This document shows, in pieces, positions 1-9,551 of a DNA stretch of 64,000 bases (its first letter is position 1; every line of letters begins with the position of its first letter). The position numbers and the translations under genes are program-made. Below the pieces are notes generated by a model, which saw nothing but the letters and a program-made list of their open reading frames with translations, did not search any database and was not told the DNA's origin. Origin of the DNA: Negativicoccus succinicivorans (GTDB lineage: Bacteria; Bacillota; Negativicutes; Veillonellales; Negativicoccaceae); the NCBI RefSeq assembly GCF_014207605.1, contig NZ_JACHHI010000001.1:124001-188000 (forward strand), given 5' to 3'.

Positions 1-1
1 A

Positions 2-547
2 ATTATGCAGGCGCTGGACGCTCTTTACGCGGACAACTATATTATTTTGCCGAATAATAAAAATATTATTCTTGCCGCCAAACAGGCGCAAAAAATCCTC
101 GGCGAAAAATTACAAATTGTGCCGACTGCAAATCCTGCAGAAGGTGCCGCGGTAGCTATGCAATATGATCCGAATAATGATGTGACCAGCAATGTGGAAC
201 GCATGTGCGAAGAGCTTGAACACATCCGTGCGGCAGGAATTACTCAAGCGGTGCGAGACAGTTCGGTAGATGGCGTCAAAATTGCCAAAGATGATTATAT
301 GGGCATTATTTCCGGTGAGCGTGTGATTACCGCCACCGAACTTTCCGACGTGTTGGCTGACGTGTTGGAAAAACTGGTGAGTATGCAACCCGATGCCGAA
401 TTGATCACGCTTTATTACGGCGCCGATCTGGATGAAATGCAGGCCAATGAATTATTGGCCCAAGCCCAAGCGAAACATACGAATATCGATTTGGAATTAC
501 AATATGGCGGTCAGTCGTTGTATCCGTTCTTTATTTCGATTGAATAA
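2..547 (+). CDS. fakA: Fatty acid kinase ATP-binding subunit FakA/YloV, C-terminal part (5' truncated by window edge)
   Basis: About 181 residues of the C-terminal end of a DAK2/FakA-family protein. The reading frame is open at the left edge; the ATG at position 5 is internal. The stretch with ILPNNKNIILAA, followed by an Ala-rich region and a terminal Ile/Phe-rich segment, is typical of the FakA C-terminal domain. In Firmicutes FakA phosphorylates fatty acids bound to FakB (DegV-like) proteins so that exogenous or recycled fatty acids enter phospholipid synthesis. The N-terminal nucleotide-binding domain lies outside the window and cannot be inspected. A strong hairpin follows directly, so this is the last gene of its transcript. 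Family assignment is fairly sure; the specific partner is unknown. Confidence 0.82.
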   Translation: MMQALDALYADNYIILPNNKNIILAAKQAQKILGEKLQIVPTANPAEGAAVAMQYDPNNDVTSNVERMCEELEHIRAAGITQAVRDSSVDGVKIAKDDYMGIISGERVITATELSDVLADVLEKLVSMQPDAELITLYYGADLDEMQANELLAQAQAKHTNIDLELQYGGQSLYPFFISIE

Positions 548-560
548 AAATAAGAATAAT

Positions 561-592
561 AAAAAAAGACCAACAAGCGTTGGTCTTTTTTT
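561..592. terminator. Bidirectional rho-independent terminator between fakA and the speD-like gene
   Basis: Seven-base-pair stem GACCAAC (568-574) / GTTGGTC (579-585) with a 4-nt loop, flanked by A7 on the left and T7 on the right. It can end transcription in both directions, which suits the converging fakA (+) and speD-like (-) genes. Confidence 0.85.
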
Positions 593-599
593 ATTATTC

Positions 600-1088
600 T
601 TATTTATCACTGCGATGGGGGCGAAAAGCATTCAAAACCTTATCACGCGTCTTTTTAATTTGTGCTCCGGTAGTTTTTACACGCCGCCATTGGGTCGTAT
701 GAGATTTTGTTTTCGGTTTCATATCGCGATTGGGGTCGACTTTGCCCCGTTTGATACTGGTCGCACGAATCTTATCCGGTCGGAATTGGCGGCGGAAAAT
801 TTTCATTGTTTGCGTAGGATTGGCATCTGTACGGAATGTGAAGACATCCACAGCTACATATCCTAAATTGGGATAGGAGTGCAGGCAAACGTGACTGTCT
901 TTACCGATTGCAATCACAACGAGTGCTTCATCATATTTATGTACGTGAGTATCATACAAATCTAAATCCAAATCCAAATATGCCATCGCCGTATGAATAG
1001 TATCCAGTAAGTCGGGGAAATTATCGACTAGCGAAATACGGCAGCCATAGCAGTCAATCAGAATGTGTTTGCCCATCGATAGGCTCAT
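600..1088 (-). CDS. SpeD-like (S-adenosylmethionine decarboxylase family) protein with altered active site
   Basis: A 162-residue protein. It opens with GKHILIDCYGC and contains LHSYPNLGYVAVDVF, the signature of the small prokaryotic SpeD family, which self-cleaves to form a pyruvoyl cofactor. Established for the family: cleavage at Glu-Ser, with a catalytic His and a catalytic Cys. Seen here: the putative cleavage site is Asp64-Ser65-His66, the His is kept (His70), but the usual VDVFTC Cys is Phe85. A basic tail of about 45 residues (many Lys/Arg, to residue 162) extends past the usual C-terminus. It may therefore act on another amino acid, have different chemistry, or have lost activity. 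The start is supported by AGGTGA about 6 nt upstream. The gene is divergent from ctsR and alone; no spermidine synthase is in the window. Confidence 0.72.
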   Translation of the reverse strand: MSLSMGKHILIDCYGCRISLVDNFPDLLDTIHTAMAYLDLDLDLYDTHVHKYDEALVVIAIGKDSHVCLHSYPNLGYVAVDVFTFRTDANPTQTMKIFRRQFRPDKIRATSIKRGKVDPNRDMKPKTKSHTTQWRRVKTTGAQIKKTRDKVLNAFRPHRSDK

Positions 1089-1113
1089 ATGTTCACCTGC
1101 TTTCTATGCATCT

Positions 1114-1142
1114 ATTATAACAAATGCAAAAAAGATAAAAAA
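1114..1142 (-). promoter_or_regulatory. Probable promoter of the speD-like gene
   Basis: On the minus strand a perfect TATAAT lies at 1119-1114, 25 nt before the start codon. The region 17 bp upstream (1142-1137) reads TTTTTT, a weak -35. The -10 is convincing, the -35 is not. Confidence 0.4.
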
Positions 1143-1145
1143 TAG

Positions 1146-1174
1146 TTGCAAAAAGTCAAAAGGTCAGCTATAAT
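1146..1174 (+). promoter_or_regulatory. Sigma-A promoter of the ctsR operon
   Basis: TTGCAA (1146-1151), 17-bp spacer, TATAAT (1169-1174). It lies 47 bp before the ctsR start codon and overlaps the first CtsR-like box, as expected for an autoregulated operon. Confidence 0.8.
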
Positions 1175-1195
1175 GATCATAAAGACAAAAGGTCA
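1154..1195 (+). promoter_or_regulatory. Two CtsR-like operator boxes (putative heat-shock operator)
   Basis: A near-identical 13-mer occurs twice: AGTCAAAAGGTCA at 1154-1166, between -35 and -10, and AGACAAAAGGTCA at 1183-1195, just after the -10 at the expected transcription start. CtsR is known to bind tandem GGTCAAA heptads upstream of clp genes. Here the GTCA cores within each box are 8 nt apart instead of the usual 10, and the two boxes are 29 nt apart. Position relative to the promoter strongly suggests repressor sites; that CtsR binds them is inferred. Confidence 0.65.
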
Positions 1196-1220
1196 ATGGT
1201 TATGTAAGTGAGGTGATTCT

Positions 1221-1649
1221 ATGGGTAAGATGGTAGCCGATCGGATTGAACGGTTTATCATGCGCCGATTTTTAGAAGAAAAAGCACAGGAGATTATATT
1301 ACAACGTAAAGAGATTGCAGATGCATTGAATTGTGCGCCGTCGCAGATCAGTTATGTATTAAGTACGCGTTTTTCCCCGGAAAAAGGTTTCAGCGTGGAA
1401 TCACGCCGCGGCTTGGGAGGCTTCATTCGGATCACAGTTATTCGCCCGCTGGTCGGGGAAGATAATGATAGATTAACGATCGCTGATATCGATAAAGCGC
1501 TATACAATTTACTGCAGGAAGCGGTGATCACACAACGTGAGGCGCAGTTTTTACATGAAGCATTTTTGACTATTTGGCAAGAAACGGAAGGCAATATGCG
1601 AAGGCATCTCATGTTGCAATTACAGAAACGAATTAATCAACTTTTTTAG
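1221..1649 (+). CDS. ctsR: Transcriptional repressor CtsR of class III stress genes
   Basis: 142 residues. The N-terminal winged helix-turn-helix region (about residues 8-60) holds EIADALNCAPSQISYVLSTRF followed by the Gly-rich wing RRGLGGFIRI, which in CtsR contacts DNA and senses temperature. The C-terminal part is the dimerisation and McsB-contact domain. CtsR represses clp genes and is inactivated or degraded with help of McsA/McsB and ClpC, all encoded just downstream. Start ATG is 5 nt after AGGTGA. First gene of a four-gene operon; its promoter carries two CtsR-like boxes, indicating autoregulation. Identification is secure. Confidence 0.95.
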   Translation: MGKMVADRIERFIMRRFLEEKAQEIILQRKEIADALNCAPSQISYVLSTRFSPEKGFSVESRRGLGGFIRITVIRPLVGEDNDRLTIADIDKALYNLLQEAVITQREAQFLHEAFLTIWQETEGNMRRHLMLQLQKRINQLF

Positions 1650-1663
1650 GGAGAAGGTGAGCG

Positions 1664-2194
1664 ATGATGCAATGCGATCGTTGCCATAAGAATGAAGCGG
1701 TTTTGCATGTCACTCAAGTTCATAACGGGCATAAAGAGGAGCGACATCTTTGCGAAAAGTGTGCGCAAGAGACAGGGGAACTGCCGCAATGGACACAGAG
1801 CCCGTTTGATTTATGGGATACCGATTTTTTCAAAAGTTTGGTAAATCCGCAGCAAAGCCGACCGGAGCAGGCACAATGTTGTCCGCAATGCGGCTTGACA
1901 TGGGCAGAGTTTAATGAACGCGGACGTCTTGGTTGCGCCCGGTGTTACGAAGTCTTTGCCGATTCTTTATTGCCTTTATTGCAGCGGTTGCAGGGGGCGA
2001 CGAACCATGTCGGCAAAGTACCTTCAAGAGGGTCCGGTGTTTTTACTACCAATCACCAGATTAAGCGGTTGCAGCAGCAACTGCGTACTGCGCTGGAGAA
2101 AGAAGAATATGAAGAGGCGGCGCGCCTGCGCGATGAAATTTACGCGTTGCAACATGAGCCGCCAAGAAAAAAAACGGAGGAGGGGCAGAGATGA
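1664..2194 (+). CDS. mcsA: McsA, zinc-finger activator of the McsB arginine kinase
   Basis: 176 residues. Two CxxC pairs in the first 35 residues (CDRC...CEKC) and two more near residues 73-98 (CPQC...CARC) form the zinc-binding domains. A UVR motif of about 35 residues lies at the C-terminus (EYEEAARLRDEI), the ClpC/UvrB-type interaction helix pair. In Bacillus McsA activates McsB autophosphorylation and helps regulate CtsR. Two adjacent ATG codons follow GGAGAAGGTG; the first is taken as start. The stop overlaps the mcsB start (ATGA). Confidence 0.93.
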   Translation: MMQCDRCHKNEAVLHVTQVHNGHKEERHLCEKCAQETGELPQWTQSPFDLWDTDFFKSLVNPQQSRPEQAQCCPQCGLTWAEFNERGRLGCARCYEVFADSLLPLLQRLQGATNHVGKVPSRGSGVFTTNHQIKRLQQQLRTALEKEEYEEAARLRDEIYALQHEPPRKKTEEGQR

Positions 2195-3264
2195 ATATTC
2201 AAAATGTTTTGACGAGCCCCGCTCAGCCGTGGTTTCAGGGAAGCCATCCGGATAGTGATGTCGTGCTTTCCAGCCGAGTTCGTTTAGCCCGTAATATTGC
2301 CAATATTCAGTTTCCGAACATGGCCAACGAAAGTGAATTGATGGCCGTGGAAATGGCAGCCAATGAGGCCAAGCAATCTCTTAGCGAAGAGTATCAAGAA
2401 GAGATGACGTACGTAAAAATGTCGGATCTGGATCGTGTCGACCGTGAAATTTTATTGGAAAAACATTTAGTGAGCCCGCAACTGATTTCCGTGCCTGTAC
2501 ATCGCGGTATCGTAATCAATGAAGCAGCAGATATAACGTTTATGGTTAACGAAGAAGATCATTTTCGGTTACAAATGTTAGCCGGCGGGTTACAGCTGGA
2601 ATCATTGTGGGAAAAAGCCAACCGTGCAGACGACGCATTGGAAAGCAAAATAAACTTTGCATTCACAGATAAATGGGGCTACCTAACGGCATGCCCAACC
2701 AATGTCGGTACCGGGATGCGGGCCTCGGTTATGGTGCATGTGCCGGCATTAGTCAGGACTAAAAAAATGAAGCGGATTATTCAGGGCATTTTGAAGTTCA
2801 GTTATTCTGTGCGCGGAATTTACGGTGAAGGATCGGAGATGCTGGGAGATATTTTACAAATCTCCAATCAGGTCACACTGGGAGTCCGTGAAGCAGAAAT
2901 TGTAGAAAATTTAACGAACCTGACTCATCAGCTGATAAAAGAAGAAACGGCAGCGCGGGAAGAACTGCGCCGCACACAGGCGGTGGAACTGCGCGATGAA
3001 ATTTGGCGCGCGTACGGTATTTTACGATATGCTCGAAAACTATCGGGACACGAAGCATTGACATTATTGAGTACTGTGGAGTTGGGGCGCATCTTGGGGT
3101 GGCTGCCTCATATTCCCGAAAATTTATTTCGCGAGATGATGGTTACGACACGTCCGGGGTTTCTCCGACGCTATGCCAACACCGCAACACTTAATGAAAC
3201 GGACCGCGATCGGTGGCGATCAGCTGTCGTTCGTGAAACATTAGACAACAAAGTAAAGGAGTGA
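2191..3264 (+). CDS. mcsB: Protein arginine kinase McsB
   Basis: 357 residues, full length for the family. Phosphagen-kinase fold motifs are visible: SSRVRLARN near residue 27, the NEEDH loop near residue 112, and TACPTNVGTGMRAS, which carries the active-site Cys, around residue 165. McsB phosphorylates arginines of client proteins, and phosphoarginine acts as a degradation tag recognised by ClpC-ClpP; it also removes CtsR from DNA. Translationally coupled to mcsA (4-nt overlap) and only 6 nt from clpC. The shadow frames on both strands are not genes. Secure. Confidence 0.96.
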   Translation: MNIQNVLTSPAQPWFQGSHPDSDVVLSSRVRLARNIANIQFPNMANESELMAVEMAANEAKQSLSEEYQEEMTYVKMSDLDRVDREILLEKHLVSPQLISVPVHRGIVINEAADITFMVNEEDHFRLQMLAGGLQLESLWEKANRADDALESKINFAFTDKWGYLTACPTNVGTGMRASVMVHVPALVRTKKMKRIIQGILKFSYSVRGIYGEGSEMLGDILQISNQVTLGVREAEIVENLTNLTHQLIKEETAAREELRRTQAVELRDEIWRAYGILRYARKLSGHEALTLLSTVELGRILGWLPHIPENLFREMMVTTRPGFLRRYANTATLNETDRDRWRSAVVRETLDNKVKE

Positions 3265-3270
3265 AAATAT

Positions 3271-5754
3271 ATGAACAATAAATTAACGGAGAGCGCAAAA
3301 GCAGCACTGACCTATGCGCAAGAAACCGCGATGGAAGCAGGTTCAGATGTCGTCGGCACGGAACATATCCTGTTGGGGATTGCTTCACAGCCGAAAAGTA
3401 TCGGTGGCAAAGTATTAAATGAAGTCGGCTTTACGCTTGAAAAAGGTCGTGCCATGTTGCTTGGGAATCGTCCGGCAAATCCGTCTTCCGATATCGGCAT
3501 GAGTCCGCGCACTAAACGTGTCTTGCAAAGTGCAGTTGGGGAAGCAGCTCGTTTAGGACAAAATTATATCGGTACTGAGCATTTGCTTTTGGGTATTCTG
3601 CGTGACAGTGGCGGCATCGCGGTGCGGATGTTGCAGGAACTTGGTATTGGCGGTCGAGAGCTGACCCAAGCATTTCAGAAATATCTCGGCACGGAAACGG
3701 ATCAGGAAGCCGGCGACACCAATTCGGATTTGGGTGACTTGGGTGAGTATGCACGTGATTTAAATAAAATGGCAGAAGAAGGCAAAATTGATCCTGTCAT
3801 CGGTCGTGAAAAAGAAATTGAGCGAGTGATTCAAATTTTGAGCCGTCGCACTAAAAACAATCCGGTGCTGATCGGTGAGCCGGGGGTAGGTAAAACAGCG
3901 ATTGCGGAAGGCCTTGCGCAACGCATTGTGTCAGGTAATGTGCCCGAAATTTTGAGAAATCGTAAAATTATTTCGCTGAACATGTCATCGGCGGTCGCGG
4001 GTACTAAATACCGTGGAGAATTTGAAGAACGCTTGAAAAAAATTATTGACGAAGTACGTAAACATGAAGAGTGGATTTTATTTATTGATGAATTACATAC
4101 CTTAATCGGTGCGGGCAAGACGGAAGGCGCTATGGATGCGGCCAACATTATGAAGCCTGCTTTAGCGCGCGGAGAATTGCAATGCATTGGTGCGACTACG
4201 TTGGACGAGTATAAAAAACATATCGAAAAAGACGCCGCTTTGGAACGTCGTTTCCAGCCGGTTTTAGTCGGTGAACCGACCGAAGAAGATGCGGAACAGA
4301 TTTTATTAGGATTACGGGATCGCTATGAAGGGTTCCATAAAGCTAAAATTACAGATGAAGCGATTCATGCCGCAGTCCAACTTTCGGCTCGTTATATCGC
4401 GGATCGATTCTTACCGGATAAGGCAATCGACGTAATGGATGAAGCAGCGGCAAAAGTACGCATTGCGGCCGCGGCTACACCTCCCGACATTAAATCGAAA
4501 GAAGAAGAGCTTAATAAGGTATTGAAAGAAAAGGAAGAAGCAGTAACTTCGCAGGAATATGAACGTGCCGCTCAATTGCGCGATCGCGAACACGAGTTGC
4601 AGGATGAATTGAATAAAATTAAATCCGGCTGGAATAAAGGGGATGCCGATAATTTGGTCGTCAATAAGTCGGATATTGAAGAAGTCGTCGCAAGCTGGAC
4701 CGGTATTCCGTTAAAACAAATGCAGCAGGAAGAAACCGAACGATTGCTGCATTTGGAAGAAGATTTACATGCGCGTGTTGTAGGGCAGGAGGATGCTGTA
4801 CAGGCGGTTGCGAAAGCCATTCGTCGTGCTCGCGCGGGATTGAAAGATCCGAAACGGCCGATTGGTTCATTCCTGTTCCTAGGACCGACCGGTGTCGGTA
4901 AAACCGAATTGGCACGCACACTGGCAGAAAATCTGTTCGGGGACGAGAATTCCTTGATTCGTTTGGATATGTCCGAGTACATGGAAAAACATACTGTTTC
5001 CCGTCTTGTTGGGGCACCCCCCGGATACGTCGGTTATGAAGAAGGCGGTCAGCTGACAGATGCGGTACGTCGTCGTCCGTATAGTGTTATTTTGCTGGAC
5101 GAAGTGGAAAAAGCGCACGCTGATTTCTTCAACATCCTTTTACAGGTATTGGACGACGGGCGGCTGACGGACAGTCAGGGACGTACTGTCGATTTCCGTA
5201 ATACCGTAATTATTATGACCAGTAATTTGGGTTCACGGCGCTTACAGAATGATTCTGCGGAAATGGGCTTTTTGGTAGGAAAAAATAACGATACCTCAAG
5301 CGAACGAATTGCCCAAACGGCACGTAAAGAAATCATGGACGAAGTAAAACGCTTTTTCCGTCCGGAATTTTTAAATCGAATTGATGATATCATTATTTTC
5401 CACCCGCTGGAAAAAAAGGACTTGGAACATATCATCGATATTATGTTGACAAAGATGAACCGTCGCCTGAGCGAACAGAAAATGACGGTCGAAGTAACGC
5501 CGGCGGCCAAGGATTTTCTGATTACGAAAGGCAGCGATACCCAATATGGAGCACGACCGCTGAAGCGTGCTATTCGAAAATTCATCGAAGATCCGATTGC
5601 CGAACAGATTTTAGCCGGGAATTTGAAGCTGGGCGCTACCGTTGTAGCAGATAAAAATGATGATGATACATTGCGATTTACATCGAAGCCAGCGATGAAA
5701 AACAGCTCGGATGCGGCAACGTCGGATACACCTTCTGAGAGTGAAGAAAAATAG
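3271..5754 (+). CDS. clpC: ATP-dependent Clp protease ATP-binding subunit ClpC
   Basis: 827 residues. Order of domains: two N-terminal Clp repeats (1-150, binding McsB, adaptor or phosphoarginine), AAA+ domain 1 with Walker [10 protein letters not shown], a middle domain with UVR-like coiled coil ([21 protein letters not shown]), AAA+ domain 2 with GPTGVGKTE, and the C-terminal D2-small domain. It unfolds substrates for ClpP. The C-terminal 30 residues are Ser/Asp/Glu-rich and variable. Last gene of the operon, ended by a strong hairpin. ClpP is not in the window. Confidence 0.97.
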   Translation: MNNKLTESAKAALTYAQETAMEAGSDVVGTEHILLGIASQPKSIGGKVLNEVGFTLEKGRAMLLGNRPANPSSDIGMSPRTKRVLQSAVGEAARLGQNYIGTEHLLLGILRDSGGIAVRMLQELGIGGRELTQAFQKYLGTETDQEAGDTNSDLGDLGEYARDLNKMAEEGKIDPVIGREKEIERVIQILSRRTKNNPVLIGEPGVGKTAIAEGLAQRIVSGNVPEILRNRKIISLNMSSAVAGTKYRGEFEERLKKIIDEVRKHEEWILFIDELHTLIGAGKTEGAMDAANIMKPALARGELQCIGATTLDEYKKHIEKDAALERRFQPVLVGEPTEEDAEQILLGLRDRYEGFHKAKITDEAIHAAVQLSARYIADRFLPDKAIDVMDEAAAKVRIAAAATPPDIKSKEEELNKVLKEKEEAVTSQEYERAAQLRDREHELQDELNKIKSGWNKGDADNLVVNKSDIEEVVASWTGIPLKQMQQEETERLLHLEEDLHARVVGQEDAVQAVAKAIRRARAGLKDPKRPIGSFLFLGPTGVGKTELARTLAENLFGDENSLIRLDMSEYMEKHTVSRLVGAPPGYVGYEEGGQLTDAVRRRPYSVILLDEVEKAHADFFNILLQVLDDGRLTDSQGRTVDFRNTVIIMTSNLGSRRLQNDSAEMGFLVGKNNDTSSERIAQTARKEIMDEVKRFFRPEFLNRIDDIIIFHPLEKKDLEHIIDIMLTKMNRRLSEQKMTVEVTPAAKDFLITKGSDTQYGARPLKRAIRKFIEDPIAEQILAGNLKLGATVVADKNDDDTLRFTSKPAMKNSSDAATSDTPSESEEK

Positions 5755-5760
5755 CAAAAA

Positions 5761-5787
5761 GCCGGTAGATTTTCTACCGGCTTTTTG
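5761..5787 (+). terminator. Rho-independent terminator after clpC
   Basis: Nine-base-pair perfect stem GCCGGTAGA (5761-5769) / TCTACCGGC (5773-5781), 3-nt loop, then T5. Starts 6 nt after the clpC stop. Confidence 0.93.
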
Positions 5788-5814
5788 CTATTTCAACAAT
5801 ACGTCGGCTATGCT
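5785..5814 (+). promoter_or_regulatory. Possible promoter of the radA operon
   Basis: TTGCTA (5785-5790), 18-bp spacer, TATGCT (5809-5814), 28 bp before the radA start. The -35 begins inside the tail of the clpC terminator. Imperfect hexamers, hence modest confidence. Confidence 0.42.
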
Positions 5815-5842
5815 AGACTAAAGGGAAGAAAAGAGGAGTGTA

Positions 5843-7213
5843 ATGGCAAAAAATAAAACTGTATTTTATTGCACAGAATGCGGCGCGCAAACGTTGCGTT
5901 GGAGCGGTCAATGCATGCAGTGCGGCGCGTGGAATACGCTTGAGGAGCGCGTAGTGAGCTCGAAAACTTCGCGCACTGTGAAGGCGACCTCGGACACGCG
6001 CGCATTGCGCTTCAGTGAAGTTAATGCCGATGCGACTCGACGTTGGCCGATCGGTGATCGTGAATGGGACAGGACGTTAGGGGGCGGCATTGTTCCGGGA
6101 AGTCTGATCCTACTCGGCGGAGATCCGGGCGTCGGTAAATCCACACTGATTTTGCAAGTAGCCGCTGTTCTTGCGAAAAGTCACTCCGTTTTATACGCCA
6201 GCGGTGAAGAGTCTGCGTCTCAAGTGTTGCTGCGGGCACAGCGTTTGGGTATACCCACGGACAATTGTTATCTTCTTTCCATGACTGATTTGGAACAGGT
6301 ACTGGCCGAAGCAAAACGGCTGGAGACCGATGTTCTTGTTATTGATTCTATTCAAACAATGCAGATGTCGGATGCTGACGGCATAGTGGGCAGTGTCAGC
6401 CAAGTCAAAGAATGTACGCAGGCACTGTTGCATTTCGCAAAAGAGACCGGTACAGCGGTCATTATTATCGGTCATGTCACCAAGGAAGGGAATATTGCCG
6501 GACCGCGTCTTTTAGAGCATATGGTCGATACGGTTTTGTATTTGGAAGGAGAAGCAGGGCATCCGTTGCGTGTTTTGCGGGCTGCCAAAAACCGTTTCGG
6601 AGATACCGCGGAAAGCGGTGTGTTCAGTATGCAAACAGACGGCCTTACCGCAGTCAGTGATTTGTCACGCATGTTGCTCGCCGATCGTAGTGAAGCGCAA
6701 ATCGGCACGGTGGTATTTGCCGGCTTGGAAGGGATCCGTCCGCTGCTCGCCGAGGTACAGGCGTTGACCGATCCTACTGCATTCGGGTATGCAAAACGCA
6801 CGGCCGTCGGATATGATCAAAATCGATTGACGGTGTTATTGGCAGTCTTGGCAAAACACGCGGAAGTCGGCGTGACCGAGCAGGATGTGTATGTTAATGT
6901 CGCGGGAGGCTTACGTATTACCGAGCCTGCGATTGATCTGGCCGTGGCATTGGCGATTTTCTCCGTGTTGTACAATATCCCGGTTTCCCCGCAAACAGCG
7001 GCTATTGGCGAGATCGGTTTGACGGGGGATGTCAGGCGGGTGCCGCAAATCGAAAAACGCTTGCAGGAACTTTCTAAAATGGGATTTAAAACCGTTTTCT
7101 TGCCGGCCGCCAATTATGCGGCATTGAAAGAAAAGCCGGATCATTTACAATTAGTTCCGTTAAAGCATTTACGAGAATTACGGCAGAAAATTTTAAACAA
7201 TCCTGATTTGTAG
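5843..7213 (+). CDS. radA: DNA repair protein RadA (Sms)
   Basis: 456 residues. A C4 zinc finger (CTECG...CMQCG) in the first 30 residues, RecA-like ATPase with Walker [11 protein letters not shown] near residue 93, the RadA-specific KNRFG motif (AAKNRFGDT), and a C-terminal Lon-like domain. RadA is a hexameric helicase-like protein that promotes branch migration in recombination and repair. Start ATG follows GAGGAG. First of a run continuing through gltX. Often found next to clpC and the PIN/TRAM gene in Firmicutes, as here. Confidence 0.96.
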   Translation: MAKNKTVFYCTECGAQTLRWSGQCMQCGAWNTLEERVVSSKTSRTVKATSDTRALRFSEVNADATRRWPIGDREWDRTLGGGIVPGSLILLGGDPGVGKSTLILQVAAVLAKSHSVLYASGEESASQVLLRAQRLGIPTDNCYLLSMTDLEQVLAEAKRLETDVLVIDSIQTMQMSDADGIVGSVSQVKECTQALLHFAKETGTAVIIIGHVTKEGNIAGPRLLEHMVDTVLYLEGEAGHPLRVLRAAKNRFGDTAESGVFSMQTDGLTAVSDLSRMLLADRSEAQIGTVVFAGLEGIRPLLAEVQALTDPTAFGYAKRTAVGYDQNRLTVLLAVLAKHAEVGVTEQDVYVNVAGGLRITEPAIDLAVALAIFSVLYNIPVSPQTAAIGEIGLTGDVRRVPQIEKRLQELSKMGFKTVFLPAANYAALKEKPDHLQLVPLKHLRELRQKILNNPDL

Positions 7214-7263
7214 TCATAATATTGCTGTGCTATGATATTATTTATGCGAAAGGTGGTGAAACT

Positions 7264-8385
7264 ATGATCGAAAAGCTACTGCGCTTTTTGTTTATTGGAC
7301 TTTTTATTATTCTTGGCGTAGTACTTGCCAATCAACTTCACCCGTATTTAGCGGATTCGGCATTCTTCGGAATTGCATTTTGGCAGTGGGGCGTTTTCGG
7401 CGTCACATTGCTTTGGCTGTGCACCATCCTTTTGGGGGCTTTTCTGGGATACGTTGTCGGTAGTGTAGCCGCTCCGTATTTGTTCCGAAAATTACGCGCG
7501 TTTACCGCTTGGGGAGAACGTACAATTACCGGGATTTCCTCACTTGACTTGATTCTGGGGATTGTCGGACTTTTTATCGGTCTTATTATTGCCAATTTAC
7601 TTGGTCTGGCATTTAATAATTTACCCTTGATCGGACCGTATATTCCGATTGTGCTGAGCATTGTTTTAGGATACACGGGGATTTATTTGGCGATCGGACA
7701 AAAAAATCAGCTTAGCACCATTATTGCTAATTGGCGTCAGGGACGGGAAAAAGAACCGAAGGAAACAAAATTAGGTCCTTACGGCAAGATTTTGGACACC
7801 AGCGTTATTATTGATGGGCGTATTGCCGATATCGCAAAGACAGGATTTTTGGAAGGACCTCTGATTGTACCGGTTTTCGTCTTGGAAGAATTGCAATATA
7901 TTGCGGATTCATCGGATGTCTTAAAACGCAATCGCGGTCGCCGCGGGCTTGATATTCTCAATGAGATGCAAAAACGTAAAATTATTGATGTCAAAATTGT
8001 GACGGAAGACTTTGATGAACAATCGGAAGTGGACGCAAAATTAGTGCAACTCGGTCTGGCACATCAGGCCACCGTGATAACAAACGATTATAATTTGAAT
8101 AAAGTGGCGGAATTACAGGGCGTTCACGTTTTAAATATTAATGACTTGGCGAATGCGGTCAAACCGGTTGTCATTCCCGGAGAGCAACTTCTCGTGCAAA
8201 TTGTTAAGCAGGGCAAAGAGGAGGGACAAGGAGTGGCGTATTTGGATGACGGCACGATGATTGTTATCGAAAACGGCAAGTCGCAAATCGGTAATAATGT
8301 TTTTGTAGTAGTTACCTCAGTATTGCAAACTTCGGCGGGGAAAATGATCTTTGCTCGGTATGAAGCGCAACAGGGAGGATCATGA
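7264..8385 (+). CDS. PIN/TRAM domain membrane protein (YacL family)
   Basis: 373 residues from the ATG preceded by AAAGGTGGTG; an in-frame upstream ATG at 7222 lacks a ribosome site. Four hydrophobic helices occupy about residues 1-155. A PIN-type nuclease domain follows ([16 protein letters not shown] with the acidic residues, ending [14 protein letters not shown]), then a TRAM RNA-binding domain at the C-terminus ([19 protein letters not shown]). The PIN fold suggests an RNase activity at the membrane, but the substrate of this family is not established. Stop overlaps the ispDF start (ATGA). Confidence 0.85.
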   Translation: MIEKLLRFLFIGLFIILGVVLANQLHPYLADSAFFGIAFWQWGVFGVTLLWLCTILLGAFLGYVVGSVAAPYLFRKLRAFTAWGERTITGISSLDLILGIVGLFIGLIIANLLGLAFNNLPLIGPYIPIVLSIVLGYTGIYLAIGQKNQLSTIIANWRQGREKEPKETKLGPYGKILDTSVIIDGRIADIAKTGFLEGPLIVPVFVLEELQYIADSSDVLKRNRGRRGLDILNEMQKRKIIDVKIVTEDFDEQSEVDAKLVQLGLAHQATVITNDYNLNKVAELQGVHVLNINDLANAVKPVVIPGEQLLVQIVKQGKEEGQGVAYLDDGTMIVIENGKSQIGNNVFVVVTSVLQTSAGKMIFARYEAQQGGS

Positions 8386-9551
8386 CAAGTATTATCGTAG
8401 TGGCCGCGGGGAGCGGCCGACGCGTTGGTGCCGATGGTAACAAACTGCTGCTACCGGTTGGCGGCCGTCCTCTTTTGGCGTATACGTTATTGGCTGTCAG
8501 CAAAGCCCAATGCTGTGACGAAATTGTTATTGCTGTGCACGCGGGCGAAGAAGACATTATCCAAAACATAGTGAATGATTTATTGTTGACGGTTCCCGTA
8601 ACTCTGGTTACCGGTCGCGAGACACGGCAGGAGTCGGTGCAGGCGGCGCTGGAAGCCGTCGATCCGGCGGCAGAATTTATTTTAATTCATGACGGTGCAC
8701 GTCCCTATGTTGCACCGGACGATATTGATGCGGTGGCGGCGGCTCTTTGCAGTGCCAACGGAGCACTATTGGTGAAATCCGTGCAAGACACCGTTAAGTA
8801 CAAGAATTCGCAAACACGTCGCATTACGACGATCCCGCGAGACGATATTTATTTGGCACTTACGCCGCAAGGATTTCGGCGTGAGACGCTTTATCAGATG
8901 TATCGGCAAGAACAATCAGTGCTTCAAAAGGCGACCGATGACGCAAGTTTATTGGAACTAATGGGAGAAGATCCTGTGTTGGTGGTAGCACAATCACCAA
9001 ATAAAAAAATTACGACGTGGAAAGATTATCTTGCATTCCAAGAGTTCGTTGCGCAATCGGGGATCGTTCGCACCGGCAGCGGATATGATATTCATCGCAC
9101 TAAACCGGGGGATGCAGTAACACTTTGCGGTGTGACCATTCCGGCGCCGTTTGCGTTGGAAGGTCATTCGGATGCCGACTGTGCCTTGCATGCATTGACG
9201 GATGCGTTGTTAGCGGCGGCAGGTAAGCCGGATATAGGGACGTATTTTCCCGATACCGATGAACAATATCGTGGAGTCCGGAGTGGTATACTGTTGCGGA
9301 GAGTTGTGCAGGAACTGCTTGCGGACGGATTTCTCCTGCAAAATGTAACGATTACTATCATTGCGCAAGCGCCCAAATTACAGAAATATATTTCCGATTG
9401 TATCGCAACACTTGCTCAATTATTATGCTTACCTGATGCACGCATTGCCGTGCACGCGACGACCCATGAGAAATTGGGGCCGATCGGCGAAAAGAGAGGA
9501 ATTGCGGCAATGGCCAGTGCCACTATTATAGAAAGGATGAACAATAAATGA
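8382..9551 (+). CDS. ispDF: Bifunctional IspD-IspF (MEP cytidylyltransferase / MECDP synthase)
   Basis: 389 residues, a fusion of two steps of the MEP isoprenoid pathway. Residues 1-225 are IspD (AAGSGRRVG nucleotide loop, [23 protein letters not shown]), making CDP-ME from MEP and CTP. Residues about 228-389 are IspF: metal-binding DIH in [21 protein letters not shown], and the C-terminal [16 protein letters not shown]. The intermediate IspE is not in the window. Overlaps both neighbours by 4 nt. Such fusions are known in several bacterial groups; both active sites look intact. Confidence 0.95.
   Translation: MTSIIVVAAGSGRRVGADGNKLLLPVGGRPLLAYTLLAVSKAQCCDEIVIAVHAGEEDIIQNIVNDLLLTVPVTLVTGRETRQESVQAALEAVDPAAEFILIHDGARPYVAPDDIDAVAAALCSANGALLVKSVQDTVKYKNSQTRRITTIPRDDIYLALTPQGFRRETLYQMYRQEQSVLQKATDDASLLELMGEDPVLVVAQSPNKKITTWKDYLAFQEFVAQSGIVRTGSGYDIHRTKPGDAVTLCGVTIPAPFALEGHSDADCALHALTDALLAAAGKPDIGTYFPDTDEQYRGVRSGILLRRVVQELLADGFLLQNVTITIIAQAPKLQKYISDCIATLAQLLCLPDARIAVHATTHEKLGPIGEKRGIAAMASATIIERMNNK

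Noticed and set aside
432-866. Plus-strand frame running from fakA across the terminator into the speD-like gene
   Set aside because: It crosses a strong terminator, lacks a ribosome site, and is antisense to a recognisable SpeD fold.
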